Shown here: positions 8,700-18,484 of the stretch, one piece after another | How positions within the stretch are numbered: the stretch's first letter is position 1 | Layout: each line of letters starts with the position of its first letter | Source of the DNA: CAZEER01 sp964511215 | Lineage (GTDB): Bacteria > Fidelibacterota > Marinisomatia > Marinisomatales > UBA1611 | DNA length: 64,000 nt | Assembly: GCA_964511215.1 (NCBI GenBank) | Contig: CAZEER010000001.1 | Coordinates: 14,293 to 78,292, forward strand | Direction of reading: 5' to 3' | Notes under the pieces: model-generated | The model's input: the letters and a program-made list of their open reading frames with translations, nothing else | What the model was told of the DNA's origin: nothing | Database searches by the model: none | Translations under genes and position numbers: made by a program

Positions 8700-10097
8700 C
8701 TACCTCAAAACCAGAGCACTATGTTTCCCATCAATGGTATAATCGTCTGGAGGATTAATTGTAACTACAACATGTTCGTCACTACTGAGACTTATTCCTG
8801 CACCATCTAACTGTTCTTTGATCATATTTCTTATCAATGGGCTCCCACTTTCACCCATATGCTCATCTAAACTAAACCCTGCTTTTCTGATTGCATATCC
8901 AACTAATAGCCAGCCATATTTAAATTTATAAAAAGCTGATATTTTATTATGAGATTGGCCAGTTAAAGTTTTTGGGATTTTAACTTCCTGTAACCCTTTG
9001 TCTTCTTCTTCTTTTAAAATAAGATCATCAAAAAACTGGGGAACACCTGGATCAGTTACATGCTTAGCTAATAGATGTGGAACGTGCTCATCAGGTATAA
9101 CAATTTCATTAGCGTTCGCACGTTGAAGATGTGAAACATTTTCTACATCAAGCACGTGAGCAACAACATTACATGATTCTGCTATAGCTTTCGCAGTGAG
9201 GCAGGTTAGTACTGTTTTATCTTCGTCTGCCTCTTCATGCGGTAGCAGCCCTGAAGTATCGGGCAATATCATAAATGTCCCCGCTTTATCTAAAAAAGCC
9301 TTTCTTAATACAGATTCATTGGTAAAATTTTCTGGAATATGAGAAATATCTAACCTTTCGTAACTCACAATCGCACGTTGAATAATATCTTTATCCATTT
9401 CATTAATTAATATTACAATAGGACTAGCGTCTTTATTAGCATCAATTAGATTCAAAATAGACGGAACTGTTTTATTCCAACCAGCAATAACCAAATGACC
9501 ATCAAATTTATTTTCATCCAAAGTATCATCTCCTTTTAATCTTTGAGCAACCAATACAGATGCAACTGCCCCGCCCAATAATGTGACAACTCCAAAATTT
9601 AACAACATAATTATAATAGTAAGAAATTTACCTAAATGTGTAACGGGGCTTACATCTCCATATCCAACTGTTGTAAAAGTTACAACAGACCACCACAAGG
9701 TATGGAAAAAAGTATCTAGCCAATTGGGTTCATTTTCACCGAAAATAAAACTACTCTCGACATCGCTAGATACATCAGCGCGGAACATATCATACTCAAG
9801 TATTGTAAGTGCACTAGTAGATAAAAGGATAAGTACAAAAGCCCAGGAAGCATACCTAATGAGCTCATTACCAGAATAAAATAATTTTATTTTGTTGATA
9901 ATATTTAGGGAAAAATAGGGCGTTTTTTCGTTATTAATCCCATCTTCATCTTCTAATACAATCGAATCAAGAGCTTCGATTTCAGGAATCTTATTTAGTT
10001 TATCATAAAGATCTTTATTTGAACCTATAACTTTTTCTAGTTCTGCATTTGAGACTTCTTGATCTTGAATTTTATCTATGGAGGGGGCATTTTTCAT
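8700..10097 (-). CDS. Potassium channel with C-terminal RCK-like region
   Basis: A 465-residue protein. After an ~80-residue acidic N-terminus comes TM1 (about 81-101), a pore helix and the K+ selectivity filter TTVGYGD (VGYGD at 144-148), TM2 (about 158-183), then a soluble region starting DGHLVIAGWN that resembles the NAD-binding RCK domains of TrkA-N/CASTOR-type channels. The usual GxGxxG loop is altered to AGWNKTV, as in CASTOR-like proteins. It likely forms a tetrameric gated K+ channel in the inner membrane. The downstream CNB protein (3 bases) suggests cyclic-nucleotide gating by a separate subunit, which is inferred. Confidence 0.87.
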   Translation of the reverse strand: MKNAPSIDKIQDQEVSNAELEKVIGSNKDLYDKLNKIPEIEALDSIVLEDEDGINNEKTPYFSLNIINKIKLFYSGNELIRYASWAFVLILLSTSALTILEYDMFRADVSSDVESSFIFGENEPNWLDTFFHTLWWSVVTFTTVGYGDVSPVTHLGKFLTIIIMLLNFGVVTLLGGAVASVLVAQRLKGDDTLDENKFDGHLVIAGWNKTVPSILNLIDANKDASPIVILINEMDKDIIQRAIVSYERLDISHIPENFTNESVLRKAFLDKAGTFMILPDTSGLLPHEEADEDKTVLTCLTAKAIAESCNVVAHVLDVENVSHLQRANANEIVIPDEHVPHLLAKHVTDPGVPQFFDDLILKEEEDKGLQEVKIPKTLTGQSHNKISAFYKFKYGWLLVGYAIRKAGFSLDEHMGESGSPLIRNMIKEQLDGAGISLSSDEHVVVTINPPDDYTIDGKHSALVLR

Positions 10098-10181
10098 ATT
10101 AATCTATTTTCTTTGGTATTAAAAATAACTGTAAACAATAAAAATACTATAAAATTATTTCAAAATAAGCAAACAGGATCT

Positions 10182-13100
10182 TTATAGATAATATTCCTGA
10201 ATTGATTGAACTTTTATACTAGAGGTCTCCGAACGTATCGCTCTTACGGCTGCGTTCGCACCAGACAATGTTGTAATTGCAAGAATCCCATGGTTAATGC
10301 ATGCTTTTCCTATCGCTTCTTCATCAAATCTAGATTGCGCACCCATAGGAGTATTAATTACTAAATTGATTTCTTTATTTTTAATCCCATCTACAACATT
10401 TGGTCTTCCTTCCCCTACCTTAAACAAAGAAACTGCATTCAACCCATTTCTTATAAGCTCTTTGGCGGTACCACTAGTTGCAGCCAGTTCAAATCCAATT
10501 TCAGTCAAATCTCTGGCAATAGGAATTACATCTAATTTGTCTGCATCATTAACTGAAATAAATACTGTTCCCTTTGTTGGGATTATATTCCCCGCACTGA
10601 TTAATGCTCTACGGAAAGATTCACCTAAAGTTTTAGATATCCCCATTACTTCTCCCGTGGATTTCATTTCAGGACTAAGAAAAATGGATTCTTTTGGAAA
10701 TTTGTTAAATGGCAAAACTGCTTCTTTGACTGATATATAGGGAGTCTGATCCCAAGGTTTTAAATTGAATTGGTCAATTTTTGCACCAACTGAAAGTTGT
10801 GCGGCAATACGTGCTAAAGGAATATTTGTTGCTTTACTAACAAACGGGATTGTGCGACTTGCTCTTGGATTTACTTCTAAAACATATACTCGCTCATCTT
10901 TATATGCAAATTGTAAGTTAATTAACCCTATTACATTTAATTCCAAAGCCAATCTTTTACTTATTCGGATAATTTCTTCTAACGCATCTGTCTTTATCTT
11001 ATAAGGAGGTAAAACACAAGCCGAATCACCTGAATGTATTCCTGCCTCTTCAATATGCTGCATGACAGCACCTATAAATACCTCATTTCCATCGCATATT
11101 GCATCTACATCAAACTCAAATGCATCTTCAAGAAATTCATCTATAAGAATTGGGTGTCCTTCTGTAACATCTGCAGAACGCGTAATATAATCAATTAATT
11201 GCTCTTTTGAATAAACGATTTCCATGGCGCGGCCCCCTAAGACATAGCTAGGGCGTGCTAATAGAGGAAAACCAATTTTTTTCGAAACATGAATTACTTC
11301 ATCTAATGTCCTTCCTGTACCATATTTAGGACAAGTAATATTTAATTTTTCAAGAATTATACCAAATTTTTCACGGTCTTCTGCCAAATCAATATTTTTA
11401 GGGGATGTGCCGATAATTTGTGCTCCTGCATCTTGCAGAGCATTAGCAATCTTTAAAGGTGTCTGTCCTCCAAATTGAACTAATACACCATTTGGTTTTT
11501 CAAATTCAATAATATTTAAAACATCTTCAAAGGTAACAGGTTCGAAATATAACCGATCCGCTAAATCAAAATCAGTACTAACTGTCTCTGGATTACAATT
11601 TACCATAATAGTCTTATAACCTTGGTCTTTTAATCCAAGAAGGGCTTGTACACAACAATAATCAAATTCTATACCTTGACCTATACGATTTGGTCCACCT
11701 CCTAGAACAACTATCTTTTTACCTTTAAGAGGTTCAATTTCATTCTCTGCATCATATGTAGAATAACAATACGGTGTGTGCGCAACGAATTCAGCAGCAC
11801 AAGTATCTACTAATTTAAAGGATGGTAAAATCGAATTCCTTTTCCGTTCATTCCTTATTTCTAAATCTGTTTTATCATACCAACGACATAATTGAGCATC
11901 TGAAAATCCATTTTGTTTTAAAGTCAATAATGAATCTTTTTTATTGAATTCAGTAATTTGTTTTATTTGATATAAAAACCATGGGTCTATATTTGTTATA
12001 CGGGATACATCTTTTATAGTTTTACCCTCTATAAATGCTTGTCTTATTTTTAATAATCTAAAGCTAGTCGCATATCTCAAAGTTGACATATCTAGAGATC
12101 TAAATCGGATTAAATTGGGATCATTTTCTGTGATTTTCTTTGCCTCCAGTCCGTCTAAACCTACTTCTAAAGCACGATAAGCTTTTTGTAATGATTCTTT
12201 AAAGTTTCTTCCAATAGCCATCACCTCACCGACACTTTGCATTTGCACGCCTAAATGGCCAGATGCTCTCGGAAATTTTTCAAAATCAAATCTGGGTATT
12301 TTTGTTACAACATAATCAATTGTGGGCTCAAAAGCTGCCATAGTTTTCCCAGTAATATCATTCGGTAATTCATCAAGGGTATAACCTACAGCAAGCTTTG
12401 CTGCAATCTTTGCAATGGGAAATCCAGTTGCTTTTGATGCTAATGCTGAAGAACGACTAACTCTTGGGTTCATTTCGATTATTATACATTTACCATTATC
12501 TGGGTTTACGGCAAATTGCACATTAGAACCACCAGTTTCTACACCAATTGTCCTTAAACATAATAAGGACCAATTCCTCATAATTTGTAGTTCTTTATCT
12601 GATAAAGTCATTGCTGGTGCAACTGTTACCGAATCTCCTGTATGCACTCCCATAGGATCAATGTTTTCGATAGAACAGATAATTATTGCATTATCAGCTT
12701 TATCTCTAATTACCTCTAATTCAAATTCTTTCCAACCAAGTAATGACTCCTCAATCAATACTTCTGTGATTGGGCTTGCCTGAAGGCCTTTTTCGACTAA
12801 ATCTTTAAATTCTTCATAATTATATGCTACAGATCCCCCCGTGCCGCCCAAGGTGAAAGATGGTCTAATAATTATTGGAAACTCAATTGTTTCAAGAAGA
12901 AGATTTGCCTGTCCTAAAGAATGAATAAACCCTCCTTGGGCTGTATTAATTCCAACTCTATCCATTTCTTTCTTAAATTTTTCTCTATCTTCAGCTTTTT
13001 CTATTGCTGCTACTTGCGCGCCAATTAATTTTACATCATAAGAATCAAGTACACCTTTTTTATGTAGTTCTATAGCTATATTAAGCCCTGTTTGTCCACC

Positions 13101-13370
13101 TACAGTTGGAAGGATAGCATCCGGTTTTTCTTTTTTAATAACTGCTTCTACAAAATCTACTGTTAAAGGCTCAATGTATGTGGCATCTGCTAATTCTGGA
13201 TCGGTCATGATAGTTGCAGGGTTTGAATTAATTAGAATAACTTTATACCCTTCTTCTTTTAATGCCCTTGTAGCCTGCGTTCCAGAGTAATCAAACTCAC
13301 AGGCCTGACCTATCACAATAGGACCCGCACCTATAATTAAAATTGACTTTATATCATTTCTTTTTGGCAT
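10182..13370 (-). CDS. carB: Carbamoyl-phosphate synthase large subunit
   Basis: 1062 residues, the normal full length. Two homologous carboxy-phosphate/carbamate ATP-grasp halves are present (GPIVIGQACEFDYSG near the N-terminus, GPNRIGQGIEFDYC in the middle), with EMNPRVSRSSALASKATG and the matching EVNPRASRTIPFVSKATN, and a C-terminal MGS-type allosteric domain. With CarA it makes carbamoyl phosphate from bicarbonate, glutamine and ATP for pyrimidine and arginine synthesis. Its start overlaps the 3' end of carA by 17 bases, which implies translational coupling. Confidence 0.97.
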   Translation of the reverse strand: MPKRNDIKSILIIGAGPIVIGQACEFDYSGTQATRALKEEGYKVILINSNPATIMTDPELADATYIEPLTVDFVEAVIKKEKPDAILPTVGGQTGLNIAIELHKKGVLDSYDVKLIGAQVAAIEKAEDREKFKKEMDRVGINTAQGGFIHSLGQANLLLETIEFPIIIRPSFTLGGTGGSVAYNYEEFKDLVEKGLQASPITEVLIEESLLGWKEFELEVIRDKADNAIIICSIENIDPMGVHTGDSVTVAPAMTLSDKELQIMRNWSLLCLRTIGVETGGSNVQFAVNPDNGKCIIIEMNPRVSRSSALASKATGFPIAKIAAKLAVGYTLDELPNDITGKTMAAFEPTIDYVVTKIPRFDFEKFPRASGHLGVQMQSVGEVMAIGRNFKESLQKAYRALEVGLDGLEAKKITENDPNLIRFRSLDMSTLRYATSFRLLKIRQAFIEGKTIKDVSRITNIDPWFLYQIKQITEFNKKDSLLTLKQNGFSDAQLCRWYDKTDLEIRNERKRNSILPSFKLVDTCAAEFVAHTPYCYSTYDAENEIEPLKGKKIVVLGGGPNRIGQGIEFDYCCVQALLGLKDQGYKTIMVNCNPETVSTDFDLADRLYFEPVTFEDVLNIIEFEKPNGVLVQFGGQTPLKIANALQDAGAQIIGTSPKNIDLAEDREKFGIILEKLNITCPKYGTGRTLDEVIHVSKKIGFPLLARPSYVLGGRAMEIVYSKEQLIDYITRSADVTEGHPILIDEFLEDAFEFDVDAICDGNEVFIGAVMQHIEEAGIHSGDSACVLPPYKIKTDALEEIIRISKRLALELNVIGLINLQFAYKDERVYVLEVNPRASRTIPFVSKATNIPLARIAAQLSVGAKIDQFNLKPWDQTPYISVKEAVLPFNKFPKESIFLSPEMKSTGEVMGISKTLGESFRRALISAGNIIPTKGTVFISVNDADKLDVIPIARDLTEIGFELAATSGTAKELIRNGLNAVSLFKVGEGRPNVVDGIKNKEINLVINTPMGAQSRFDEEAIGKACINHGILAITTLSGANAAVRAIRSETSSIKVQSIQEYYL

Positions 13371-14303
13371 TTTTCATCATCTGAACAAAATCATTAAACA
13401 AATAGCGACTATCATGAGGACCTGGGCTGGATTCCGGATGAAATTGAACAGAAAAGGCTAATAATTCCGAACATTTAATTCCCTCAGATGTATTATCATT
13501 AAGATTGATATGTGTGGATATCACATGCTTTGGAAGAGATTGTAGATCTACAGCAAAGCCATGATTTTGACTTGTTATCTCAACTATTCCTGTATTTATA
13601 TTCTTAACTGGGTGATTAATTCCTCTATGCCCAAATTTAAGTTTAAAGGTTTTTGCCCCAAGTGCAATTGCCAGAATCTGATGACCCAAACATATCCCAA
13701 AAATTGGGACTTTACTAAGAAGAGCCCTAACTGTTTCTATACCATAGGTTACAGCTGCGGGATCACCTGGCCCATTTGAAAGAAATACNNNNNNNNNNNN
13801 NNNNNNNNNNNNNNNNNNNNNNNNNNNNNNNNNNNNNNNNNNNNNNNNNNNNNNNNNNNNNNNNNNNNNNNNNNNNNNNNNNNNNNNNATACATCTGTAT
13901 CTACTGTGGAAATAATTCCATTCATTGTCCCATTATCTCGAATGTGTCTTGTAATCGCGCGAGTATCCACTCCCTGAATTCCAATAATTTTTTCGTTCTG
14001 CAAATAGTCACCGATTGACCTTTTCGCTCTCCAATTAGATGGGACTAGACTCTCCTCCTTCACGACAAAACCAGCAACTTGAATTCTATTAGATTCCACA
14101 TCTTCTGTATTAACACCATAATTCCCTATATGTGGTGCTGTCATTGTCACAATCTGCCTACAATAAGATGGGTCTGTAAGAATTTCCTGATAGCCCGTCA
14201 TCCCTGTATTAAAACATACTTCACCAATCGTTTCACCAGGATAACCAAATGAAAAACCTTTAAATAAAGTCCCATCAGATAAAAGAAGAAAAGCTTCATT
14301 CAT
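13354..14303 (-). CDS. carA: Carbamoyl-phosphate synthase small subunit, interrupted by an assembly gap
   Basis: The N-terminal 138 residues (MNEAFLLLSDGTLFKG, MTGYQEILTDPSY, GVDTRAITRHIRD) and the C-terminal glutaminase half (VFLSNGPGDP, GICLGHQ with the nucleophilic cysteine, QNHGFAVD, QFHPESSPGPHD) flank 100 N. The two halves are in different frames across the placeholder, so the gap length is not real. From the remembered E. coli sequence about 96 residues are missing, which would need close to 290 bases. I therefore read this as an intact gene with an unresolved middle, not a pseudogene. It supplies ammonia from glutamine to CarB. Confidence 0.93.
13789..13888. other. Assembly gap of 100 N inside carA
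   Basis: Exactly 100 N, the customary placeholder for a scaffold gap of unknown length. The flanks are both carA, so the join is probably right but the length is not. Confidence 0.99.
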
Positions 14304-14438
14304 AAGTATAAATGTAAATAAAAACTAAATGGGAAAACTCACAAAAGTTATTCAATGGATTAGAATAATCATTATAGAAAGAATATAAAATTCATCCAGA
14401 AGGATTTCGAATCAAAACATGAGTAACTAACTAATATA

Positions 14439-15284
14439 CTATTTTAATAAAACAAGAACTTTGCAGTCAGTTAATAAACCAAATTTTTTTTCCACGGCTC
14501 TGATGCGTTCAGCATCAATATTTGAAATAGTTAGATTCACAGTATCATTACTACTAACAGCTTCAATCATGATCGGGTTATTCCCTACCCTGCGTCGGAC
14601 ATTCCCATCTTTCATAGTATGAGCATAACCAATAGGTCCTCTGTTAACAGACCTTGATCGCGTATAGTGTCGAGGTCCATATATGAGCTTGTCATCTTCA
14701 TTAAACACTTTTGGTACCATTGCTGGAATATGATAAATATTTCTTGCATCAATTACTACTCCCGATATTCTTTCAGCCTTTGGGATAGAACTGCGGGTCA
14801 TAAGAAAAGTAGATTGGGATAAATTTTCATTCATGTGACCACTAGCATCAACTAGAATTTCAGCTATACCTGACATTTTTACAGCAAGTGCGATAGCAAC
14901 CTCGTTCCGCTCTAAATACTCTATTTCCCCTTGCTGATATGCGCTACTCACTAAAGTTGCTACGCGGCTATCTGTTAACGCATCTTCGAGCATAATTTCC
15001 CCTACTGTCCTGCCATCATAGTTCACAAGCTTTACAAGCTCTAATAAATTTTCTCTTGCTCTTGCTCTTGCTTCACCCTTAGATAATTTTAAGTTCTTTT
15101 CTACTAATTGGAGATCCCCTTGTGAAATTTCTTTAGCAACCACCGAAGCGGTACCACGGGAGATAATAACTCGGTTTGCATAATCAATAAATCCATGATC
15201 CGTGCGTACTACACATGCTGAAGGTGAATCAACTGCTAGAAGATTATTTGTTATTAACAAAAAAATTGATAGGTATTTAACCAT
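14439..15284 (-). CDS. Secreted protein, LPP20/FlgT-like
   Basis: 281 residues with a signal peptide (about 1-18, MVKYLSIFLLITNNLLAV). The middle has a helical segment rich in Ala/Arg/Glu that resembles the LPP20-type motif, and SGVVIDARN followed by IPAMVPKVFNEDDKLIYGP resembles a pattern I recall from secreted FlgT/LPP20-related proteins of unknown role. No lipobox cysteine is evident at the expected site. It stands alone on the minus strand; its 227-base upstream region is shared with a divergent gene and holds a short palindrome. Periplasmic or cell-surface location is likely; function is unknown. Confidence 0.65.
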   Translation of the reverse strand: MVKYLSIFLLITNNLLAVDSPSACVVRTDHGFIDYANRVIISRGTASVVAKEISQGDLQLVEKNLKLSKGEARARARENLLELVKLVNYDGRTVGEIMLEDALTDSRVATLVSSAYQQGEIEYLERNEVAIALAVKMSGIAEILVDASGHMNENLSQSTFLMTRSSIPKAERISGVVIDARNIYHIPAMVPKVFNEDDKLIYGPRHYTRSRSVNRGPIGYAHTMKDGNVRRRVGNNPIMIEAVSSNDTVNLTISNIDAERIRAVEKKFGLLTDCKVLVLLK

Positions 15285-15329
15285 AGAACCTCAACTGTAA
15301 GTAGGGGAAAGTACCAATTTTGTACATCG

Positions 15330-15345
15330 TTGTGCAACTGCACAA
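15330..15345. promoter_or_regulatory. Palindrome TTGTGCA-AC-TGCACAA, possible operator
   Basis: A perfect 7-base inverted repeat with a 2-base spacer lies 46-61 bases upstream of the secreted-protein gene that starts at 15284 on the minus strand, within a divergent 227-base gap. The size and symmetry suit a dimeric repressor or activator site. It could also be chance. Confidence 0.3.
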
Positions 15346-15510
15346 AAAACAATCTTAAATATTTAATTTTTTTCATTCATTAAATAAATCTATCAGGAAT
15401 TACTTACAAATATTTTTACATTATCATAATTGCGCATTGGGAAAGAGGTTGTTTTTAAAACCAAATGTTATATTTTAAAATTTCACAAATGCATAATAGT
15501 TTAAACTAAT

Positions 15511-15933
15511 ATGATAATAAAAATTTTTATTTTTTCATTATTGATCAAAAGTATCGCAGGTAATTCACCACATTATGGGGATAACCAGATCGTTACCCTT
15601 TTAAACAATCATTTTAATGTAACAAAGGGTGAAAATAAATTATTAGGTCATTATTTTTATAAAAATAAGGATAAAGAAATTTTTCAAATTGAGATAGAAA
15701 CAGACAAATATAACATGAATGATGATATGTTTTTCAGTTTTGATGTTATCAGCCAACTTACCAATGTATCAAAAAGAAATTTTACACACGCTATTGTTAT
15801 AATGCATTTTAACATTAATGCCTTACCAATTATTACAAAAGTAGAATTAGCATGCTCAAAAAAGTATTTTATTGATAAAAAATACAGCAAGTATCAATGG
15901 CAAAAAAATTGTTTATTTATTCAAAACAATTGA
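15511..15933 (+). CDS. Hypothetical secreted protein (140 aa)
   Basis: Not recognised. It has a predicted signal peptide (MIIKIFIFSLLIKSIAG), then a ~120-residue alternating hydrophobic/charged region suggestive of beta strands. Two cysteines in the C-terminal third (ACSKK and KNCLF) could form a disulfide in the periplasm. No ribosome site is seen ahead of the ATG. It lies 75 bases before the next secreted-protein gene on the same strand. Confidence 0.55.
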   Translation: MIIKIFIFSLLIKSIAGNSPHYGDNQIVTLLNNHFNVTKGENKLLGHYFYKNKDKEIFQIEIETDKYNMNDDMFFSFDVISQLTNVSKRNFTHAIVIMHFNINALPIITKVELACSKKYFIDKKYSKYQWQKNCLFIQNN

Positions 15934-16007
15934 TAGGATAAATATTATTTTAAACTTACAATTGTAAAACCTTTATCTAGTTAAGACTGTATGAATCAAA
16001 CCTCAAA

Positions 16008-16463
16008 ATGGTAAAAAAATATTATTTTAACCTTTTCTTTTTTATTCCGTTAATTTTAACAGGACAAATTGAAAAGCAAGTTCGAGATGATAGCCCTGAT
16101 TTATTTATAAACCAGCATCTTTTTCATTCTCCGCCCAAACCTTTTTTCAAAGGTCGGATACACAATTTAGATTTTATCACTGATATCTCTGCAGATTCCA
16201 TAGTATCTGGGACTCTTTTTTTAAAAATGAATTCCAATTCTTCCTTCCAAGAATACCAGCTTGAGTTGTCTCATGGATTATTTCGTTTCAGCTATAATCC
16301 TAGAATTCACCCAGGTCATCATATAGAATATTATTTCGTAGTTACAACAAAAGATCGAATCTATGGCACACCGGTGGATGCCAATGGTGATCTTAAACCA
16401 ATTAAAAAATTGCTTGTTGATCCTGTACAGTATTATAAACAACAAGCACGGTTAAATAAATGA
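16008..16463 (+). CDS. Hypothetical secreted protein upstream of ligA
   Basis: 151 residues with a signal peptide (about 1-20, ending LILTGQ). The mature part has an Ig-like or fibronectin-like feel: an alternating beta pattern, then HPGHHIEYYFVVTTKDR and a G-T-P-V-D segment, but I assign no family. Its stop overlaps the ATG of ligA (ATGA at 16460), so it is translated together with ligA. The link between an exported protein and DNA ligase is probably only positional. Confidence 0.65.
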   Translation: MVKKYYFNLFFFIPLILTGQIEKQVRDDSPDLFINQHLFHSPPKPFFKGRIHNLDFITDISADSIVSGTLFLKMNSNSSFQEYQLELSHGLFRFSYNPRIHPGHHIEYYFVVTTKDRIYGTPVDANGDLKPIKKLLVDPVQYYKQQARLNK

Positions 16464-18472
16464 AACCTGCACAGAGAATTGCTGATTTATTAGAAATAAT
16501 TCGAGATCATAATTATAGATACTATATTCTAAATAACCCAGTTATTTCAGATGGGGAATATGATATCCTTTTTCGTGAGCTTGAATCTTTAGAGAAAGAA
16601 CATCCCCAATATCTTAATGCCCAGTCTCCAACCCAAAGGGTTGGATCTACTCCAATTGGAGAGTTCGGCACCATAAAGCATGAAATGCCAATGCTTTCGC
16701 TTGCAAACGCGATGAACCAAGAAGAGCTGATTGCTTTTCATAATCGTACTGCAAAATCATTGCAATTAGAACTCATCACATATGTAGCAGAGCCGAAACT
16801 AGATGGATTGGGAGTGGAATTAGTATATAAAGATGGTTATCTGGTTAATGGTTCAACAAGGGGGGATGGTACCACTGGTGAGGATATTACCCATAATTTA
16901 AAAACGATTCGTGCAATTCCTCTAAAACTAAGGGAAAAAGAAAAAACCCCACCTGCGTTATTCCAAGTACGGGGTGAAGTATTTATTGAAAAAAATAATT
17001 TTCTTCAACTAAATAAAAAACGTCAAAAAGAAAAAAAAACTCCATTTGCTAATCCAAGAAATGCTGCCGCTGGTAGTCTTAGGCAGCTTGATCCAGCTGT
17101 GACATCCACTAGACCTCTTTCTATTTTTTGTTATGAATCAGGATTAATAAATGGTGAAACGTTTGAAAGCCATTTCCATTTTCTAGAAGCACTTAAAATA
17201 TGGGGCCTGCCGGTAAATCCATTGATTCAAATAGTTAATAATTATCACGAAATTATTAAATACCACAAAAGACTCGAACAGCAAAGAAATCAATTACCTT
17301 ATGAAATTGATGGTAGTGTATTTAAAATTAATGATTACGCTCAAAGAGAAAAATTAGGTAGCCGCAGCCGCTCTCCTCGGTGGGCAATCGCAGGAAAATT
17401 CAAGGCACAACAAGCAACAACAATTATCAAAAATATCGAGGTACAAGTTGGTCGAACAGGAGCACTGACTCCAGTTGCAACGCTCGATCCAATTTTTATT
17501 TCAGGAGTCACAGTTAAAAAAGCAACCTTACACAATCAAGATGAAATTGATCGAAAAGGAATTTGTATTGGAGATACTGTTTTGATTGAACGTGCAGGTG
17601 ATGTTATCCCCAAAATTGTAAAAGTTATAAAAGAAAAACGGCCAGATAATGTGACACCATTTCGCATACCTAAGGATTGTCCTATCTGTAACCATAAATC
17701 ATATCGTCAAGCAGGTGAAGCCATCTGGAGATGTAGCAATATTGCATGCCCTAAACAGATTAAAAGAAAGATTGAACACTTTGCATCAAAAATGGCACTA
17801 AATATTGATGGACTGGGAGTGAAAATTATTGACCAGCTAGTGGAAGAAAGAAGACTGAATTCTATAGATAGCATTTTTGCATTAAAAAAAGAACAATTAG
17901 AATCTCTAGATAGATTCGGATCTAAATCAGCAGAAAATTTGATTTTATCAATTCAAAAATCAAAAAATACATCTTTTTCAAGATTTGTATATGGACTCGG
18001 AATCAGAAATGTCGGAGAACATATTGCAAAAATTTTGGAAAAATATTTTAAAGGTAATCTGAAAATATTTATTTTAACATCAAAAGAAGAACTGGAAACG
18101 ATTGAAGGAATAGGCTCAATTGTTGCTACTGAAATAATTCATTTTTTTTCCAATCAATCAAATTTAGAAATTATACAAAACTGCCTTAATCAAGGAGTTA
18201 AAATAGCCGCATTTAAAGAGAATTTATATGAACCTTTATTAAACCAAATATTTGTTTTTACAGGTTCGCTAAAACAATTTACTCGTAGTGAAGCTAAAGA
18301 GCGAGTATCTGCTTTAGGAGCTAAAACATCGAGCTCTATAAGTAAAAAAACAAATTATGTAGTCTCTGGTTCAGAGTCAGGCTCTAAAATAAACAAAGCA
18401 AAAAAACTCAATGTTCCTATCATCACCGAAAGTGAATTTTTAAGAATTATCAATAATGATAAAATTGATTAG
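16460..18472 (+). CDS. ligA: NAD-dependent DNA ligase
   Basis: 670 residues, full length. The adenylation domain carries the catalytic lysine K113 in AEPKLDGLG, with GSTRGDGTTGEDIT, GEVFI and NPRNAAAGSLRQLD downstream. An OB fold, a four-cysteine zinc finger (CPIC, then CSNIACP), helix-hairpin-helix repeats (IEGIGSIVA) and a C-terminal BRCT domain (FVFTGSLKQFTRSEAK) follow. It seals nicks during replication and repair using NAD. Translation is coupled to the preceding secreted-protein gene through ATGA. Confidence 0.97.
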   Translation: MKPAQRIADLLEIIRDHNYRYYILNNPVISDGEYDILFRELESLEKEHPQYLNAQSPTQRVGSTPIGEFGTIKHEMPMLSLANAMNQEELIAFHNRTAKSLQLELITYVAEPKLDGLGVELVYKDGYLVNGSTRGDGTTGEDITHNLKTIRAIPLKLREKEKTPPALFQVRGEVFIEKNNFLQLNKKRQKEKKTPFANPRNAAAGSLRQLDPAVTSTRPLSIFCYESGLINGETFESHFHFLEALKIWGLPVNPLIQIVNNYHEIIKYHKRLEQQRNQLPYEIDGSVFKINDYAQREKLGSRSRSPRWAIAGKFKAQQATTIIKNIEVQVGRTGALTPVATLDPIFISGVTVKKATLHNQDEIDRKGICIGDTVLIERAGDVIPKIVKVIKEKRPDNVTPFRIPKDCPICNHKSYRQAGEAIWRCSNIACPKQIKRKIEHFASKMALNIDGLGVKIIDQLVEERRLNSIDSIFALKKEQLESLDRFGSKSAENLILSIQKSKNTSFSRFVYGLGIRNVGEHIAKILEKYFKGNLKIFILTSKEELETIEGIGSIVATEIIHFFSNQSNLEIIQNCLNQGVKIAAFKENLYEPLLNQIFVFTGSLKQFTRSEAKERVSALGAKTSSSISKKTNYVVSGSESGSKINKAKKLNVPIITESEFLRIINNDKID

Positions 18473-18484
18473 ACTAAATTTTTT

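Noticed and set aside
10297..12783. Several open frames antisense to carB
   Set aside because: They are reflections of the strongly coding opposite strand; none has a ribosome site or family motif.
13561..14018. Plus-strand open frames across the N run
   Set aside because: They are antisense to carA and partly made of N; no support.
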